Positions 9,431-17,968 of a stretch of DNA of 64,000 bases are shown one piece after another (position 1 is the stretch's first letter; each line of letters begins with the position of its first letter). A program made the position numbers and the translations under genes. Source of the stretch: Paralteromonas sediminis (GTDB lineage Bacteria > Pseudomonadota > Gammaproteobacteria > Enterobacterales > Alteromonadaceae); assembly GCF_003820355.1 (NCBI RefSeq), contig NZ_RPOK01000001.1:88847-152846 (forward strand), written 5' to 3'. The notes beneath the pieces were generated by a model, which was given only the letters and a program-made list of their open reading frames with translations, was not told the origin of the DNA and did no database searches.

Positions 9431-9983
9431 TATCTGGCCCTAATTGCCATACATCAATACCCAACTTATTGACCGCTGCTTGCCATCGCTGGTGCATCGG
9501 CGTATTGAAAAGAATGTCTGTGTCTGCTTCTACTGTTAACCAGGCGTTCTCTTGGAGTTCCTGCTCTAGTTGACCTGCTGTCCAACCAGCATACCCCAGC
9601 GTAACCAGCGCTTTTTCCGGCCCCGTTTCGTTACCAATCGCGCCCAAAATATCTTTTGATGTCGTCACCATAATTTCATCAGTTAGCGACAAACTTGATG
9701 ACCAGCCCGATTGAGGAGAGTGCAAAATGAAGCCTCTTTCTTGGCTAACAGGTCCGCCTGCCAATACAATCTGCTCAGCTTTTTCTTGCAATACTTCGGC
9801 GTCTTTGTCTGCTTGCTCTAACAATTCTTTAAGTGTCATCCTTGTGGGCTGGTTCACGACCAAACCCATGGCTCCTTGGTCGTTATGCTCGCAGATGTAG
9901 GTGAGTGAACGATTAAAGTAAGGGTCGTTCAACGACGGCATTGCAATCAAAAAGTGGTTCTCAAGGCTACTGAGATTGGTCAT
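9417..9983 (-). CDS. yqgE: YqgE/AlgH family protein
   Basis: A 188-residue member of the UPF0301/AlgH family: it opens with [17 protein letters not shown], and has M-G-L-V-V-N-Q-P and a G-G-P-V segment. The precise function is unknown; AlgH was tied to alginate regulation in Pseudomonas. The ATG at 9983 is chosen because its ATGA overlaps the gshB stop codon, a classic translational-coupling junction. Confidence 0.92.
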   Translation of the reverse strand: MTNLSSLENHFLIAMPSLNDPYFNRSLTYICEHNDQGAMGLVVNQPTRMTLKELLEQADKDAEVLQEKAEQIVLAGGPVSQERGFILHSPQSGWSSSLSLTDEIMVTTSKDILGAIGNETGPEKALVTLGYAGWTAGQLEQELQENAWLTVEADTDILFNTPMHQRWQAAVNKLGIDVWQLGPDSGHA

Positions 9984-10954
9984 TGAGTGCATCCTGCGAG
10001 TTTTTGCTCAATAGCATCAAACAGCTTGGACAAAATACCTACAGGGAAAGCTTGTTCAATTTCTCTCACGCAGGTTGGACTGGTAATGTTTATTTCAGTC
10101 ACTTTGTCTCCAATCACATCTAATCCTACAAACATGAGCCCTTTGTCTTTTACCACTGGGGCTATTTGCTGGGCGACATGAAAATCACTATCCGATAGAG
10201 GTTGAGGGCGTCCAGTGCCGCCAACAGCCAGGTTACCGCGGGTTTCTCCCTTACTCGGCAAGCGGGCCAATGCATATGGCATCACTTCACCATCGACAAT
10301 AAGGATACGCTTATCTCCTTCCTTAATCTCGGGCATGAAGCGCTGTGCCATCATAAACTGCTGACCGTGCTGCGTCAGTGTCTCAATAATGACCCCTAAA
10401 TTGTTACCGCTCTCTTCGACTTTGAAGATTGATGTTCCGCCCATGCCATCAAGAGGTTTACAAATAATGGTGCCGTGGTGTTGATGAAACGCACGTATCG
10501 TGGATGGGTCTTTACTTACCAATGTGGGCGGTATCAAATCAGGAAAGTAGGAGGTAAAGAGTTTTTCATTAAAATCCCTCAAACTTTGAGGATTATTGAC
10601 CACAAGGGCGCCTTGTTCCTGAGCAAGGCTCAAAATGTGAGTGGTGTAGATAAACTCGGCATCTACTGGTGGATCTTTGCGCATAAGCAATACGTCAAAG
10701 TCGCCTAGCGGCTTTACGCTGTCTTCACTGATGAAACGGTAATACGGTGTCAGGCTGTCTTTTTCAACATCAGTGACCTCTACTTTTCGCGTCAGCGTCT
10801 TGGCGATACCCTGCTCAATAAAAAGGTCCTGCATTTCAATATAAAAAAGCTCAGCATTGCGCTGTTGCGCCTCTAGCATCATGGCGAAACTGGTGTCTTT
10901 GTAAGGCTTAATAGACGCGATTGGGTCCATTATGATGCCTACTGAATACGTCAT
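9980..10954 (-). CDS. gshB: Glutathione synthetase
   Basis: Joins gamma-glutamylcysteine and glycine with ATP to give glutathione. The 324-residue protein aligns along its length with E. coli GshB as I remember it: G-I-I-M-D-P-I-A-S-I-K N-terminus, L-L-M-R-K-D-P-P, N-N-P-Q-S-L-R-D, I-C-K-P-L-D-G-M-G-G (ATP-grasp glycine-rich loop) and E-I-N-I-T-S-P-T-C (metal/product site). First gene of the coupled gshB-yqgE-ruvX set. The usual upstream neighbour rsmE is separated from it by a histidine kinase gene. Confidence 0.96.
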   Translation of the reverse strand: MTYSVGIIMDPIASIKPYKDTSFAMMLEAQQRNAELFYIEMQDLFIEQGIAKTLTRKVEVTDVEKDSLTPYYRFISEDSVKPLGDFDVLLMRKDPPVDAEFIYTTHILSLAQEQGALVVNNPQSLRDFNEKLFTSYFPDLIPPTLVSKDPSTIRAFHQHHGTIICKPLDGMGGTSIFKVEESGNNLGVIIETLTQHGQQFMMAQRFMPEIKEGDKRILIVDGEVMPYALARLPSKGETRGNLAVGGTGRPQPLSDSDFHVAQQIAPVVKDKGLMFVGLDVIGDKVTEINITSPTCVREIEQAFPVGILSKLFDAIEQKLAGCTQ

Positions 10955-11036
10955 TATCGTCTTTCAAGTTAGATTATTATTCAATAACTATGGGGCAACA
11001 TAAGGTAAAATCAAGGCTTTGTACAAATGTATTCGA

Positions 11037-12494
11037 CTATAGAAAACCTAAATTGCGCATAACTGGGAATCGAAGCGTAAACCGAGTGCCTACGCCCTCT
11101 TCAGACTCACACTGAATGCTGCCTTGGAGCATATTTACCGCTAAGTTATAGCAGATGTGCATACCAAGCCCCGTACCGCCCTTATGGCGGGCTTGAGTGA
11201 AAAATGGACGATAGATACTATTTTGTGTGGCTTCATCCATACCCTTACCATTATCTGCATATTGAAGAATAAGTTCGTTGCGTTTATCTTTTCTGTCCAG
11301 TTTGGCTGCAATGAAAATGTTGCCCTGTTCTCTATTCTCAAATCCGTGTTTAACTGAATTCATAATCAAGTTAACAAGAATTTGGCCTAATGCAGATGGA
11401 TAACTGTCAATGTGAAGATCGGCATCAATATCAATACAAACCTTGTATTTTGCTTGTTTCAATGTGGGCTTGAGCGAAAGCAACAACTCACAAATATAGC
11501 TGGTTAAGTGAATAGAACGCGTCTCTTCGCTGTATTGGTCTGAATTTAGCTGTTTAAACGTGCTCACTATACTTGAGGCTCTGGCAAGATTTCGTTCTGT
11601 AATCGTACAAGCCTCCTCACAGTCCTGATAAAACCGATTGAGCTGCGAGCGCTTAAGGTTGTTATTGTTAAACGCGGTTAGGCTTTCTTTTCTCAGTCGT
11701 TGCAAGTGGGTAACTGCTGTTAAAGAAACACCGATAGGCGTATTCATTTCGTGGGTAATACTGGAAAGCATAGTGCCGACTGCCGCCGATTTTTCCATTT
11801 CAACTAATTGTTTTCTCACTGCATCCCTTTGAGACAGCGCCTTGTGCAACATGGCATGTGTGGTAACAATTTCGCGCTGTTGCTCATCCACTTTTTCTCG
11901 GAGTAAGCGTTCTACTTTACGCTGGTTTGTGAACGATTTACCACGTTCAATAACAATAGAAATAAGGTCAGCGGCACACGACAGAAGATGTATTTGCTCA
12001 TGGCTTAGACTATTGACATCTTCTACATAGGCATCAATTGCGCCTATGCAATCATCGTCTGATTGTTGCATGGGAAAAGAGATGCAAGAGTAGATGGCCG
12101 CATGATTTGCTAGTACGCGTAAACTGGCATGTAAAGGTTGGGAGAATACAGGCTCTAGACGTTCTACATTACCTGTGAAATAGGCGATACCACACTGATC
12201 ACGTGAATCGATAATTGGGTAATTTTTTAATCCATCGACAAATGCAGTGGGTAATGAAGGATAACTTATGGGGCTGAGGTGCAGTGTTGTATTATCTGGC
12301 GTGAACACCACCAATTTTGGGCCGTCAGTGATCGCTTCAATTTGCGTTACAATACTGTCTATAATGTCATTGGTTTGAATGCCGTTGACGAGCTTTTCAA
12401 ATGCATCCGCTCTTAATTTCTGAACAGACAACTGACGTTGTGCAGACAACTTCTCAATATGAGCATTGTGTTGAACTAGCGCAATCTTACTCAT
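11037..12494 (-). CDS. GAF-domain sensor histidine kinase (orphan)
   Basis: A 485-residue soluble kinase with no membrane segment. Residues about 35-185 look like a GAF sensor domain, followed by a coiled coil (about 190-235). The dimerisation/phosphoacceptor region is S-S-I-T-H-E-M-N-T-P-I-G with the likely phospho-His at 248. The ATPase domain shows the N box (LVNLIMNSVKHG), G1 (DNGKGMD) and G2 (GGTGLGMHICYNL). The H-E-M-N-T-P-I-G style is that of hybrid/GAF kinases in marine gammaproteobacteria. No response regulator gene lies next to it, so it is an orphan in this window. It sits between rsmE and gshB, which are usually adjacent, all on the same strand. Confidence 0.87.
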   Translation of the reverse strand: MSKIALVQHNAHIEKLSAQRQLSVQKLRADAFEKLVNGIQTNDIIDSIVTQIEAITDGPKLVVFTPDNTTLHLSPISYPSLPTAFVDGLKNYPIIDSRDQCGIAYFTGNVERLEPVFSQPLHASLRVLANHAAIYSCISFPMQQSDDDCIGAIDAYVEDVNSLSHEQIHLLSCAADLISIVIERGKSFTNQRKVERLLREKVDEQQREIVTTHAMLHKALSQRDAVRKQLVEMEKSAAVGTMLSSITHEMNTPIGVSLTAVTHLQRLRKESLTAFNNNNLKRSQLNRFYQDCEEACTITERNLARASSIVSTFKQLNSDQYSEETRSIHLTSYICELLLSLKPTLKQAKYKVCIDIDADLHIDSYPSALGQILVNLIMNSVKHGFENREQGNIFIAAKLDRKDKRNELILQYADNGKGMDEATQNSIYRPFFTQARHKGGTGLGMHICYNLAVNMLQGSIQCESEEGVGTRFTLRFPVMRNLGFL

Positions 12495-12569
12495 GATGAC
12501 TTTCTTCTTATTATTGTTGTTTGAAGTGAAAGTTTCTTATCCGCTCAAATAATAACCGAATTAAGTCAG

Positions 12570-13304
12570 TTAAATCAAATCACCAAATCGACTTTGCAAA
12601 GTGGCAATACTGGCGATGGCTGCTGTTTCGGTTCTTAATATTCGGGGCCCAAATCGCATTGGCTGATAACCTTTCTCTCTAGCCTGATTGGTTTCAAGAT
12701 CAGAAAGACCGCCCTCAGGCCCTATAATTAGCCTAAAGCCGTCTCTGGCAGTGGTTTGAAGATTATTGAATGTTTGTTCTGCGTCAGGCGTTAAAATTAA
12801 TCGGTTTTGCGTGGTCGACTGAGCAAGAAAGTCAGTCAAAGCAGTAACCGGGTGTAACACGGGAAGTGTGTTTCTGCCCGATTGCTCACAGGCACCTATC
12901 ACTACCTTTTTCCATTGTTCATGTTTTTTTTGCCAACGGGATTCATCTAACTTTACATTGCAACGTTCAGTGATAACGGGGGTGATATCGGTCACGCCTA
13001 GCTCAGTCGCTTTTTGTAGTACCCATTCCATTCTGTCGCCTTTTGATACACCCTGAGCCAAATGCAACGTGAGCGGTGATTGTGGATCAAGCGCAATCTC
13101 GGTGTTGAGAGCAACAATCACTCTTCGCTTTTCGCTTTGGATTATTTCACCCACAAATTCTTTACCGGTCCCATCAAATAGGATCAGGTTTGCACCAACG
13201 CGCAACCTAAGCACATTAACACAGTGGTGGAGGGCATCAGGTGAAAGTGCGACATCGGTATCGACAGACAGCTGATCAGGGTGGAAAAATCTTGGAATTC
13301 TCAT
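12570..13304 (-). CDS. rsmE: 16S rRNA (uracil-1498-N3)-methyltransferase RsmE
   Basis: A 244-residue SPOUT-class, knotted SAM-dependent methyltransferase that modifies U1498 of 16S rRNA. It has the PUA-like N-terminus (M-R-I-P-R-F-F) and the knot motifs L-I-I-G-P-E-G-G-L-S and L-R-T-E-T-A-A-I. The start at 13304 is chosen over a longer frame because it gives the canonical M-R-I-P-R N-terminus and has AAGG 5 bases upstream. Confidence 0.95.
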   Translation of the reverse strand: MRIPRFFHPDQLSVDTDVALSPDALHHCVNVLRLRVGANLILFDGTGKEFVGEIIQSEKRRVIVALNTEIALDPQSPLTLHLAQGVSKGDRMEWVLQKATELGVTDITPVITERCNVKLDESRWQKKHEQWKKVVIGACEQSGRNTLPVLHPVTALTDFLAQSTTQNRLILTPDAEQTFNNLQTTARDGFRLIIGPEGGLSDLETNQAREKGYQPMRFGPRILRTETAAIASIATLQSRFGDLI

Positions 13305-13347
13305 AGTGCCTTTACATCGGGGGTGAATTCTCACCTCAACAAAGGCG

Positions 13348-13512
13348 CTAGTTTAACGTTGATTTAGCCTGTATCAAATATTTTGCCTGTGCTGAGCGCA
13401 GTTTTGACTGATTGCAGCGCCGACAGTGTTTGGTGTTTTTACCCTTATCAGCGCTACACGCATATACTGCAAGGCCGGCTGTGATTGCGGCCAGTCCAAA
13501 AAAGAAAAGCAT
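13348..13512 (-). CDS. Small putative membrane-anchored protein with a C-x-x-C pair
   Basis: A 54-codon reading frame starts with ATG at 13512 and has AGGA 7 bases upstream. The first 18 residues (MLFFFGLAAITAGLAVYA) form one hydrophobic segment, followed by a basic tail holding H-C-R-R-C-N. It could be a single-pass inner-membrane peptide or, because of a Cys at position 19, a small lipoprotein; the lipobox is poor. It reads in the same direction as rsmE, 43 bp upstream of that start. I do not recognise the family. The start signal and sensible topology support it; its shortness leaves doubt. Confidence 0.42.
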   Translation of the reverse strand: MLFFFGLAAITAGLAVYACSADKGKNTKHCRRCNQSKLRSAQAKYLIQAKSTLN

Positions 13513-13858
13513 TGCTAAGTCCTATATAATCTGAGGCACGAGTCCCTTACAACAGCTCGCAAATTACACAAAGTAAACTAAAGCATAGCCAATATATGTG
13601 TCATTTCAATGATCAGGATAAAAAAGATAGTTGGGGTGAAAGTCTAATAAAAACAATTGGATAGAGTTTTCATGACGCCTGCGTTAAAGATAAGCTGTTG
13701 TTATTATTTATAAAAATAGAAAGCACTTTAGTAAACAAATTATTTGTTATCACGAATTCATTGCACCATTCACTTTTCTTGTTTAACGTTATTGCATTAC
13801 GCAGCGTTCCTGTGGTGTAAAGCAAGCACAATTAGCTCATTTTAAAAGGAAAAAATTC
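13513..13858. other. Non-coding stretch upstream of mscS
   Basis: About 346 bases of AT-rich sequence without a convincing reading frame. It should hold the mscS promoter and, toward its left end, that of the small minus-strand gene. I see no clear paired -35/-10 hexamers. The only firm signal is the AAAGGA at 13845-13850 in front of the mscS GTG. Confidence 0.5.
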
Positions 13859-14692
13859 GTGAACTATTCAGCAGAAGATATCGAAAATTTAGTGAATACC
13901 TATGCGGTGCCTTGGGCAATAAATATCGCAATGGCACTCATAATTTTTATTGTGGGTCGCATTGTCGTTGGCGTTATTGTCTCAATGTTCACCAAACTCA
14001 TGGGTAAATCTAACTACGACAATATGTTGGTGGAATTTTTAGGGTCAATCCTCAGGGCAGTGTTAATGCTCTTTGTTATTGTCGCTTCTCTCAATGAGTT
14101 GGGTGTTGATACTACTTCTCTGGTAGCCATACTGGGTGCAGCAGGTTTAGCCATTGGTCTGTCTTTGCAGGATTCTTTGAAAAATTTTGCTGCAGGGGTA
14201 ATGCTTCTTGTGTTTAAACCTTTTCAGGCGGGTCATTATGTTGAAGCCGGTGGCGAAGCTGGGACAATTCTAAAAATAGGTATTTTCACAACAACTATGT
14301 TAACACCCGATAACAAAGAAGTGATTGTGCCAAATGGGGCTATTTATGGCGGTAATATCATTAACTATTCTATTCGTGATACCCGTCGAGTAGATATGGT
14401 ATTTGGCATTGGATACGATGATGACTTATTAAAAGCCAAATCTGTGCTACTAAAAATGATTGAAGAAGACGAGCGTATACTGGCAGATCCTGCACCTAAG
14501 GTAGCTGTGGGTGAATTAGGTGATAGCAGCGTTAACTTTATCGTCAGACCTTGGGTAAATACAGCAGATTACTGGGGCGTAAAACTGGACTTCACTGAAA
14601 AAGTGAAATTGCGCTTTGATGCTGAGGGGATCTCAATTCCATTCCCCCAAATGGATGTTCATATTCAGAAAGAAGAAACGAATCAGGACTAG
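13859..14692 (+). CDS. mscS: Small-conductance mechanosensitive channel (MscS family)
   Basis: A 277-residue inner-membrane channel that opens under membrane tension to release solutes on hypo-osmotic shock. It has three N-terminal transmembrane helices (about 15-40, 60-80, 90-115). The pore helix is glycine/alanine-rich (L-G-A-A-G-L-A-I-G-L-S-L-Q-D), followed by the F-A-A-G-V-M-L-L-V-F-K-P-F segment and the cytoplasmic beta domain with V-P-N-G-A-I-Y-G-G-N-I-I-N-Y-S. Length is close to E. coli MscS (286). The start is GTG with AAAGGA 8 bases upstream. Monocistronic, with a terminator at 14721-14750. Confidence 0.94.
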   Translation: MNYSAEDIENLVNTYAVPWAINIAMALIIFIVGRIVVGVIVSMFTKLMGKSNYDNMLVEFLGSILRAVLMLFVIVASLNELGVDTTSLVAILGAAGLAIGLSLQDSLKNFAAGVMLLVFKPFQAGHYVEAGGEAGTILKIGIFTTTMLTPDNKEVIVPNGAIYGGNIINYSIRDTRRVDMVFGIGYDDDLLKAKSVLLKMIEEDERILADPAPKVAVGELGDSSVNFIVRPWVNTADYWGVKLDFTEKVKLRFDAEGISIPFPQMDVHIQKEETNQD

Positions 14693-14720
14693 TTGTTGTT
14701 ATAACTAGTGTTTTAATGCA

Positions 14721-14750
14721 AGCCCTCGCCATAGTGTCGAGGGCTTTTTG
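14721..14750 (+). terminator. Rho-independent terminator of mscS
   Basis: An 8-bp perfect stem AGCCCTCG/CGAGGGCT with a 9-base loop is followed by TTTTT, 28 bases after the mscS stop codon. Confidence 0.88.
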
Positions 14751-14889
14751 TATTGACGTAACACAATTGTCACTTTTGTGTCGTAGCGTTTTAACGTTCT
14801 CAAACTAGACATCATCCAAGCAAGCTGCCTATAGTAGCAGTTTGGAATCACGTTGCTTTACGAATCAATAAGGTAAAAAAGGAAAGCTC

Positions 14890-16713
14890 ATGGTAGCGCA
14901 GAAAACATTTAAGTACGGGCTGTTGGCACTGTTTGTGGCAGCCACGTTAACCGGTTGTGGACTTGACGGTGAAAATGGACCTCAGGGAGAACAGGGTGCA
15001 CAAGGTCCACAGGGTGACCCTGGAACTGATGGACAACCTGGCGCAGATGGTCAGGATGGCACAGATGCCTCTAACGGTATCAGTCTTGCGGTAGTGGGTC
15101 GCGCAGGCCTAGGCGTGTCTGGTGCCGCCGAAATCGTACAGTATCATGCTGCTACCCAAACGATTTATGCAACTAATGGTGAAACCAACAGCATCGGTGT
15201 TATCGATGCCTCAAATTTGACTGCAGTAGAAATGGCAGATCCCATAAACACTGCTAATTTAGCGGTTGCATCGTTAGCGCTGCCAACTGAAGCGGATGGC
15301 AATGCACTGGGCGGGGTTACCAGTATTGCCATATCGGGCGACCTAATGGCAGTCGCGATGACGGCAGATAATAAAACGGACAATGGTTACGTTTTGTTTT
15401 ACAACGGGCTGGACAATGCTGCTCCTGCATTCTTAGACGCGGTTGAGGTGGGTGCACTTCCCGATATGGTAACGTTCACGCCAAATGGCGCTAAAGTGTT
15501 GGTCGCATTAGAAGGTGAGCCGAGTGATGACTACACGGTCGATCCTGTCGGTGGGGTTGCCGTTATTGATATCTTAGCGTCAGGTGAAAATGCAGAAACT
15601 GCGGATATCGTTGGCTTCGATAGCTTCAATGCACAAAAAACTGACTTAGAAGCAATGGGTATGCACTTTCCTAATCCAGAGGGACAGACGATTAATGGCG
15701 TTGCCATTACAACCAGTGTTGCGCAGGATTTGGAGCCTGAATACATCACTACAACCGACACCACAGCTTACATCACACTTCAAGAAAACAATGGTGTTGC
15801 TGTTCTCGACCTTGAAACACTGTCAGTTGACATTGTCGGTCTTGGCTTCAAAAACTGGAGCGGATTAAATATCGATGTGCAGGAAAATGGTGCTGTAAGC
15901 TTCGGTCAATATGAAGGTTTATACGGTGTTTATATGCCTGACACCATTTCTCATTATGAGTGGAAAGGGGCGACCTTTTTGGTGACGGCTAATGAAGGCG
16001 ATGCGAGAGAGTATTTCTTTGATGTGACGCCTTTTGATGAAGCCACCTGTTTGGCTGCCGGCGATGTAGTTGAATTTGATGAGGATGACGGTTGCCTTGC
16101 ATATACCGATGAAGTGAAGGTGAAAGACCTTACTGCAGAGCCGGGGTCACCATTAGAAGCATTGCAGATGAATGGTGAAGCGGATGACTTACGTGTTACT
16201 CAAGCATTGGGCGATGCTGATAACGATGGGGAATATGACAATGCATATGCCTACGGTGCGCGCTCATTCACGATATGGGATCAAAACGGTCTGGTTGTGT
16301 TCGATTCAGGGGACGATTTTGAACGTATTACTGCCTCAGTTTATGGCGCTCAGTTTAATAACACGGATGATGAAAATGCCAGTGATGATCGCTCTGAAAA
16401 CAAGGGGCCAGAGCCTGAAGCACTGACAGTAGGCACAATCGGTGATCGTACTTACGCTTTCATTGGATTAGAGCGAATGGGCGGCGTAATGGTGTATGAC
16501 GTGACTAACCCTTATGATGTTAACTTCGTTGACTACGTGAACAACCGTGGATTGACTGAGGGCTTAGTAGTTGGCGATGCAGGTATGGGTGACTTGGCGC
16601 CAGAGAGCCTGGTGATTGTTAATGCTGAAGACAGTCCAACTGACACTCCTTTGTTGCTTGTTGGTTCTGAAGTAAGCGGAACCGTGACAATCTGGAGTAT
16701 TACTGAGAGATAA
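14890..16713 (+). CDS. Lipoprotein with collagen-like stalk and choice-of-anchor I-type beta-propeller
   Basis: A 607-residue secreted lipoprotein. The signal peptide ends in the lipobox L-T-G-C with Cys near residue 23. Residues about 26-58 form a run of G-x-y triplets (G-E-N-G-P-Q-G-E-Q-G-A-Q and so on), a collagen-like spacer. The rest resembles the choice-of-anchor I family, a propeller-like domain of the kind found in proteins annotated as esterase-like or atypical alkaline phosphatases: an A-T-N-G-E-T-N-S-I-G-V-I-D start, repeated V-D-x-L-x units, F-L-V-T-A-N-E-G-D-A-R-E-Y and L-G-D-A-D-N-D-G-E-Y-D, an Asp-rich stretch that may bind calcium. The family assignment is from memory and enzymatic activity is unproven. 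The ATG has GGAAAG upstream. Single gene bounded by terminators. Confidence 0.8.
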   Translation: MVAQKTFKYGLLALFVAATLTGCGLDGENGPQGEQGAQGPQGDPGTDGQPGADGQDGTDASNGISLAVVGRAGLGVSGAAEIVQYHAATQTIYATNGETNSIGVIDASNLTAVEMADPINTANLAVASLALPTEADGNALGGVTSIAISGDLMAVAMTADNKTDNGYVLFYNGLDNAAPAFLDAVEVGALPDMVTFTPNGAKVLVALEGEPSDDYTVDPVGGVAVIDILASGENAETADIVGFDSFNAQKTDLEAMGMHFPNPEGQTINGVAITTSVAQDLEPEYITTTDTTAYITLQENNGVAVLDLETLSVDIVGLGFKNWSGLNIDVQENGAVSFGQYEGLYGVYMPDTISHYEWKGATFLVTANEGDAREYFFDVTPFDEATCLAAGDVVEFDEDDGCLAYTDEVKVKDLTAEPGSPLEALQMNGEADDLRVTQALGDADNDGEYDNAYAYGARSFTIWDQNGLVVFDSGDDFERITASVYGAQFNNTDDENASDDRSENKGPEPEALTVGTIGDRTYAFIGLERMGGVMVYDVTNPYDVNFVDYVNNRGLTEGLVVGDAGMGDLAPESLVIVNAEDSPTDTPLLLVGSEVSGTVTIWSITER

Positions 16714-16731
16714 AGCAGTTGTTAACTGTGT

Positions 16732-16760
16732 AAAAACGGCGCCTGATGGCGCCGTTTTTC
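16732..16760 (+). terminator. Rho-independent terminator after the collagen-like lipoprotein gene
   Basis: A 12-bp perfect stem (AAAAACGGCGCC/GGCGCCGTTTTT) with a TGAT loop starts 18 bases after the stop codon. Being symmetrical, it could also stop minus-strand transcription. Confidence 0.9.
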
Positions 16761-16837
16761 TTTTCATGACTTTCATAACATTAAGCGATAAGCTATCAGT
16801 AGATGTGCAATAACAATAAACTGATAAGCTGAGTAAG

Positions 16838-17965
16838 ATGTCAAATACACCCGTGATCAGTGGGGTTGGTCTTTGGACCCCAGAAAATGCCATTACTAAT
16901 GAAGAGTTGGTGATGAGCTATAACGCGTATGCCGAGAAATTCAACGTAGAACACAAGGCCCAAATAGAGGCTGGTCAGATTGACGCAATGCCCTTTAGTA
17001 GTGCTGAATTTATCGAAAAAGCATCGGGGATAAAACAGCGCTACATTTATCAAAAAGAGGGGGCGCTGGACATTGACAGAATGCGTCCGCTTATTCCCAA
17101 ACGAAGGGATGATGAATTATCACATCAGGCCGAGATGGCAGTAAATGCTGCAAAAAAAGCCATGTTGCAAGCAAACAAAAAAGCCGAAGACATTGACGTG
17201 GTCATTGTGTCCTGTGCCTATACTGAACGGGCCTATCCAGCTATCGCCATCGAAGTTCAGGGAGCCTTGGGAATAGAAGGGTTCGGTTTTGACATGCTCG
17301 TAGCATGTTCGGCTGCTACATTTGGTCTTCACCGTGCCTACGAAATGGTCAAGGCAGGTAGCGCGCGAAGCGTATTGGTTATCAATCCTGAACTCACATC
17401 ACCTCAGGTCAATTATACTGACAGAGACAGCCATTTTATCTTTGGTGATGTGGCAACTGCGGTGATCATTGAGTCTGAGGATACCGCAACCTCCTCACAT
17501 CAGTTTGCAATTCTGGGAACCAAAGCGAAAACGCAGTTCTCAAACAATATACGCTCCAATTTTGGGTATTTAAGCCGAGCTACAGACGAAGACCCGTACG
17601 CAGCTGATCGACTATTTCACCAGGAAGGCAGAAAAGTTTTCAAAGAAGTTTGTCCAATGGCGGCTGAGCATATTCAGTCACATCTGGCACAGCATGGTTA
17701 TGCGCCAGACAATGTATCACGCTGGTGGCTTCATCAGGCCAATATCAATATGAATCAACTTATTGCAAAACGCCTGCTTGGTAGAGACCCCTCAGCACAA
17801 GAGGCACCCATTGTGCTCGATCAGTATGCCAATACAGCATCAGCGGGTTCAATTATTGCCTTTGCATTGCACCATGAAGACTTAAAACAAGACGACATAG
17901 GGGTCATCTGCTCGTTTGGCGCAGGTTACTCTATCGGTAGCTTGGTTATTCAAAAACGCCATTAA
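16838..17965 (+). CDS. Beta-ketoacyl-ACP synthase III-like protein (long FabH form)
   Basis: A 375-residue thiolase-fold condensing enzyme. The Cys-His-Asn triad is visible: Cys157 in M-L-V-A-C-S-A-A-T-F-G, His299 in W-L-H-Q-A-N, and Asn332 in Y-A-N-T-A-S-A-G-S. It is about 55 residues longer than E. coli FabH (317), mainly through an insert around 35-90, and resembles the Pseudomonas PA3286-type enzyme that starts fatty acid synthesis from medium-chain acyl-CoA. That subfunction is inference. It ends 3 bp before prsK and is probably co-transcribed with prsK-prsR. It may feed fatty acid synthesis rather than the exosortase system. Confidence 0.87.
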   Translation: MSNTPVISGVGLWTPENAITNEELVMSYNAYAEKFNVEHKAQIEAGQIDAMPFSSAEFIEKASGIKQRYIYQKEGALDIDRMRPLIPKRRDDELSHQAEMAVNAAKKAMLQANKKAEDIDVVIVSCAYTERAYPAIAIEVQGALGIEGFGFDMLVACSAATFGLHRAYEMVKAGSARSVLVINPELTSPQVNYTDRDSHFIFGDVATAVIIESEDTATSSHQFAILGTKAKTQFSNNIRSNFGYLSRATDEDPYAADRLFHQEGRKVFKEVCPMAAEHIQSHLAQHGYAPDNVSRWWLHQANINMNQLIAKRLLGRDPSAQEAPIVLDQYANTASAGSIIAFALHHEDLKQDDIGVICSFGAGYSIGSLVIQKRH

Positions 17966-17968
17966 ATC

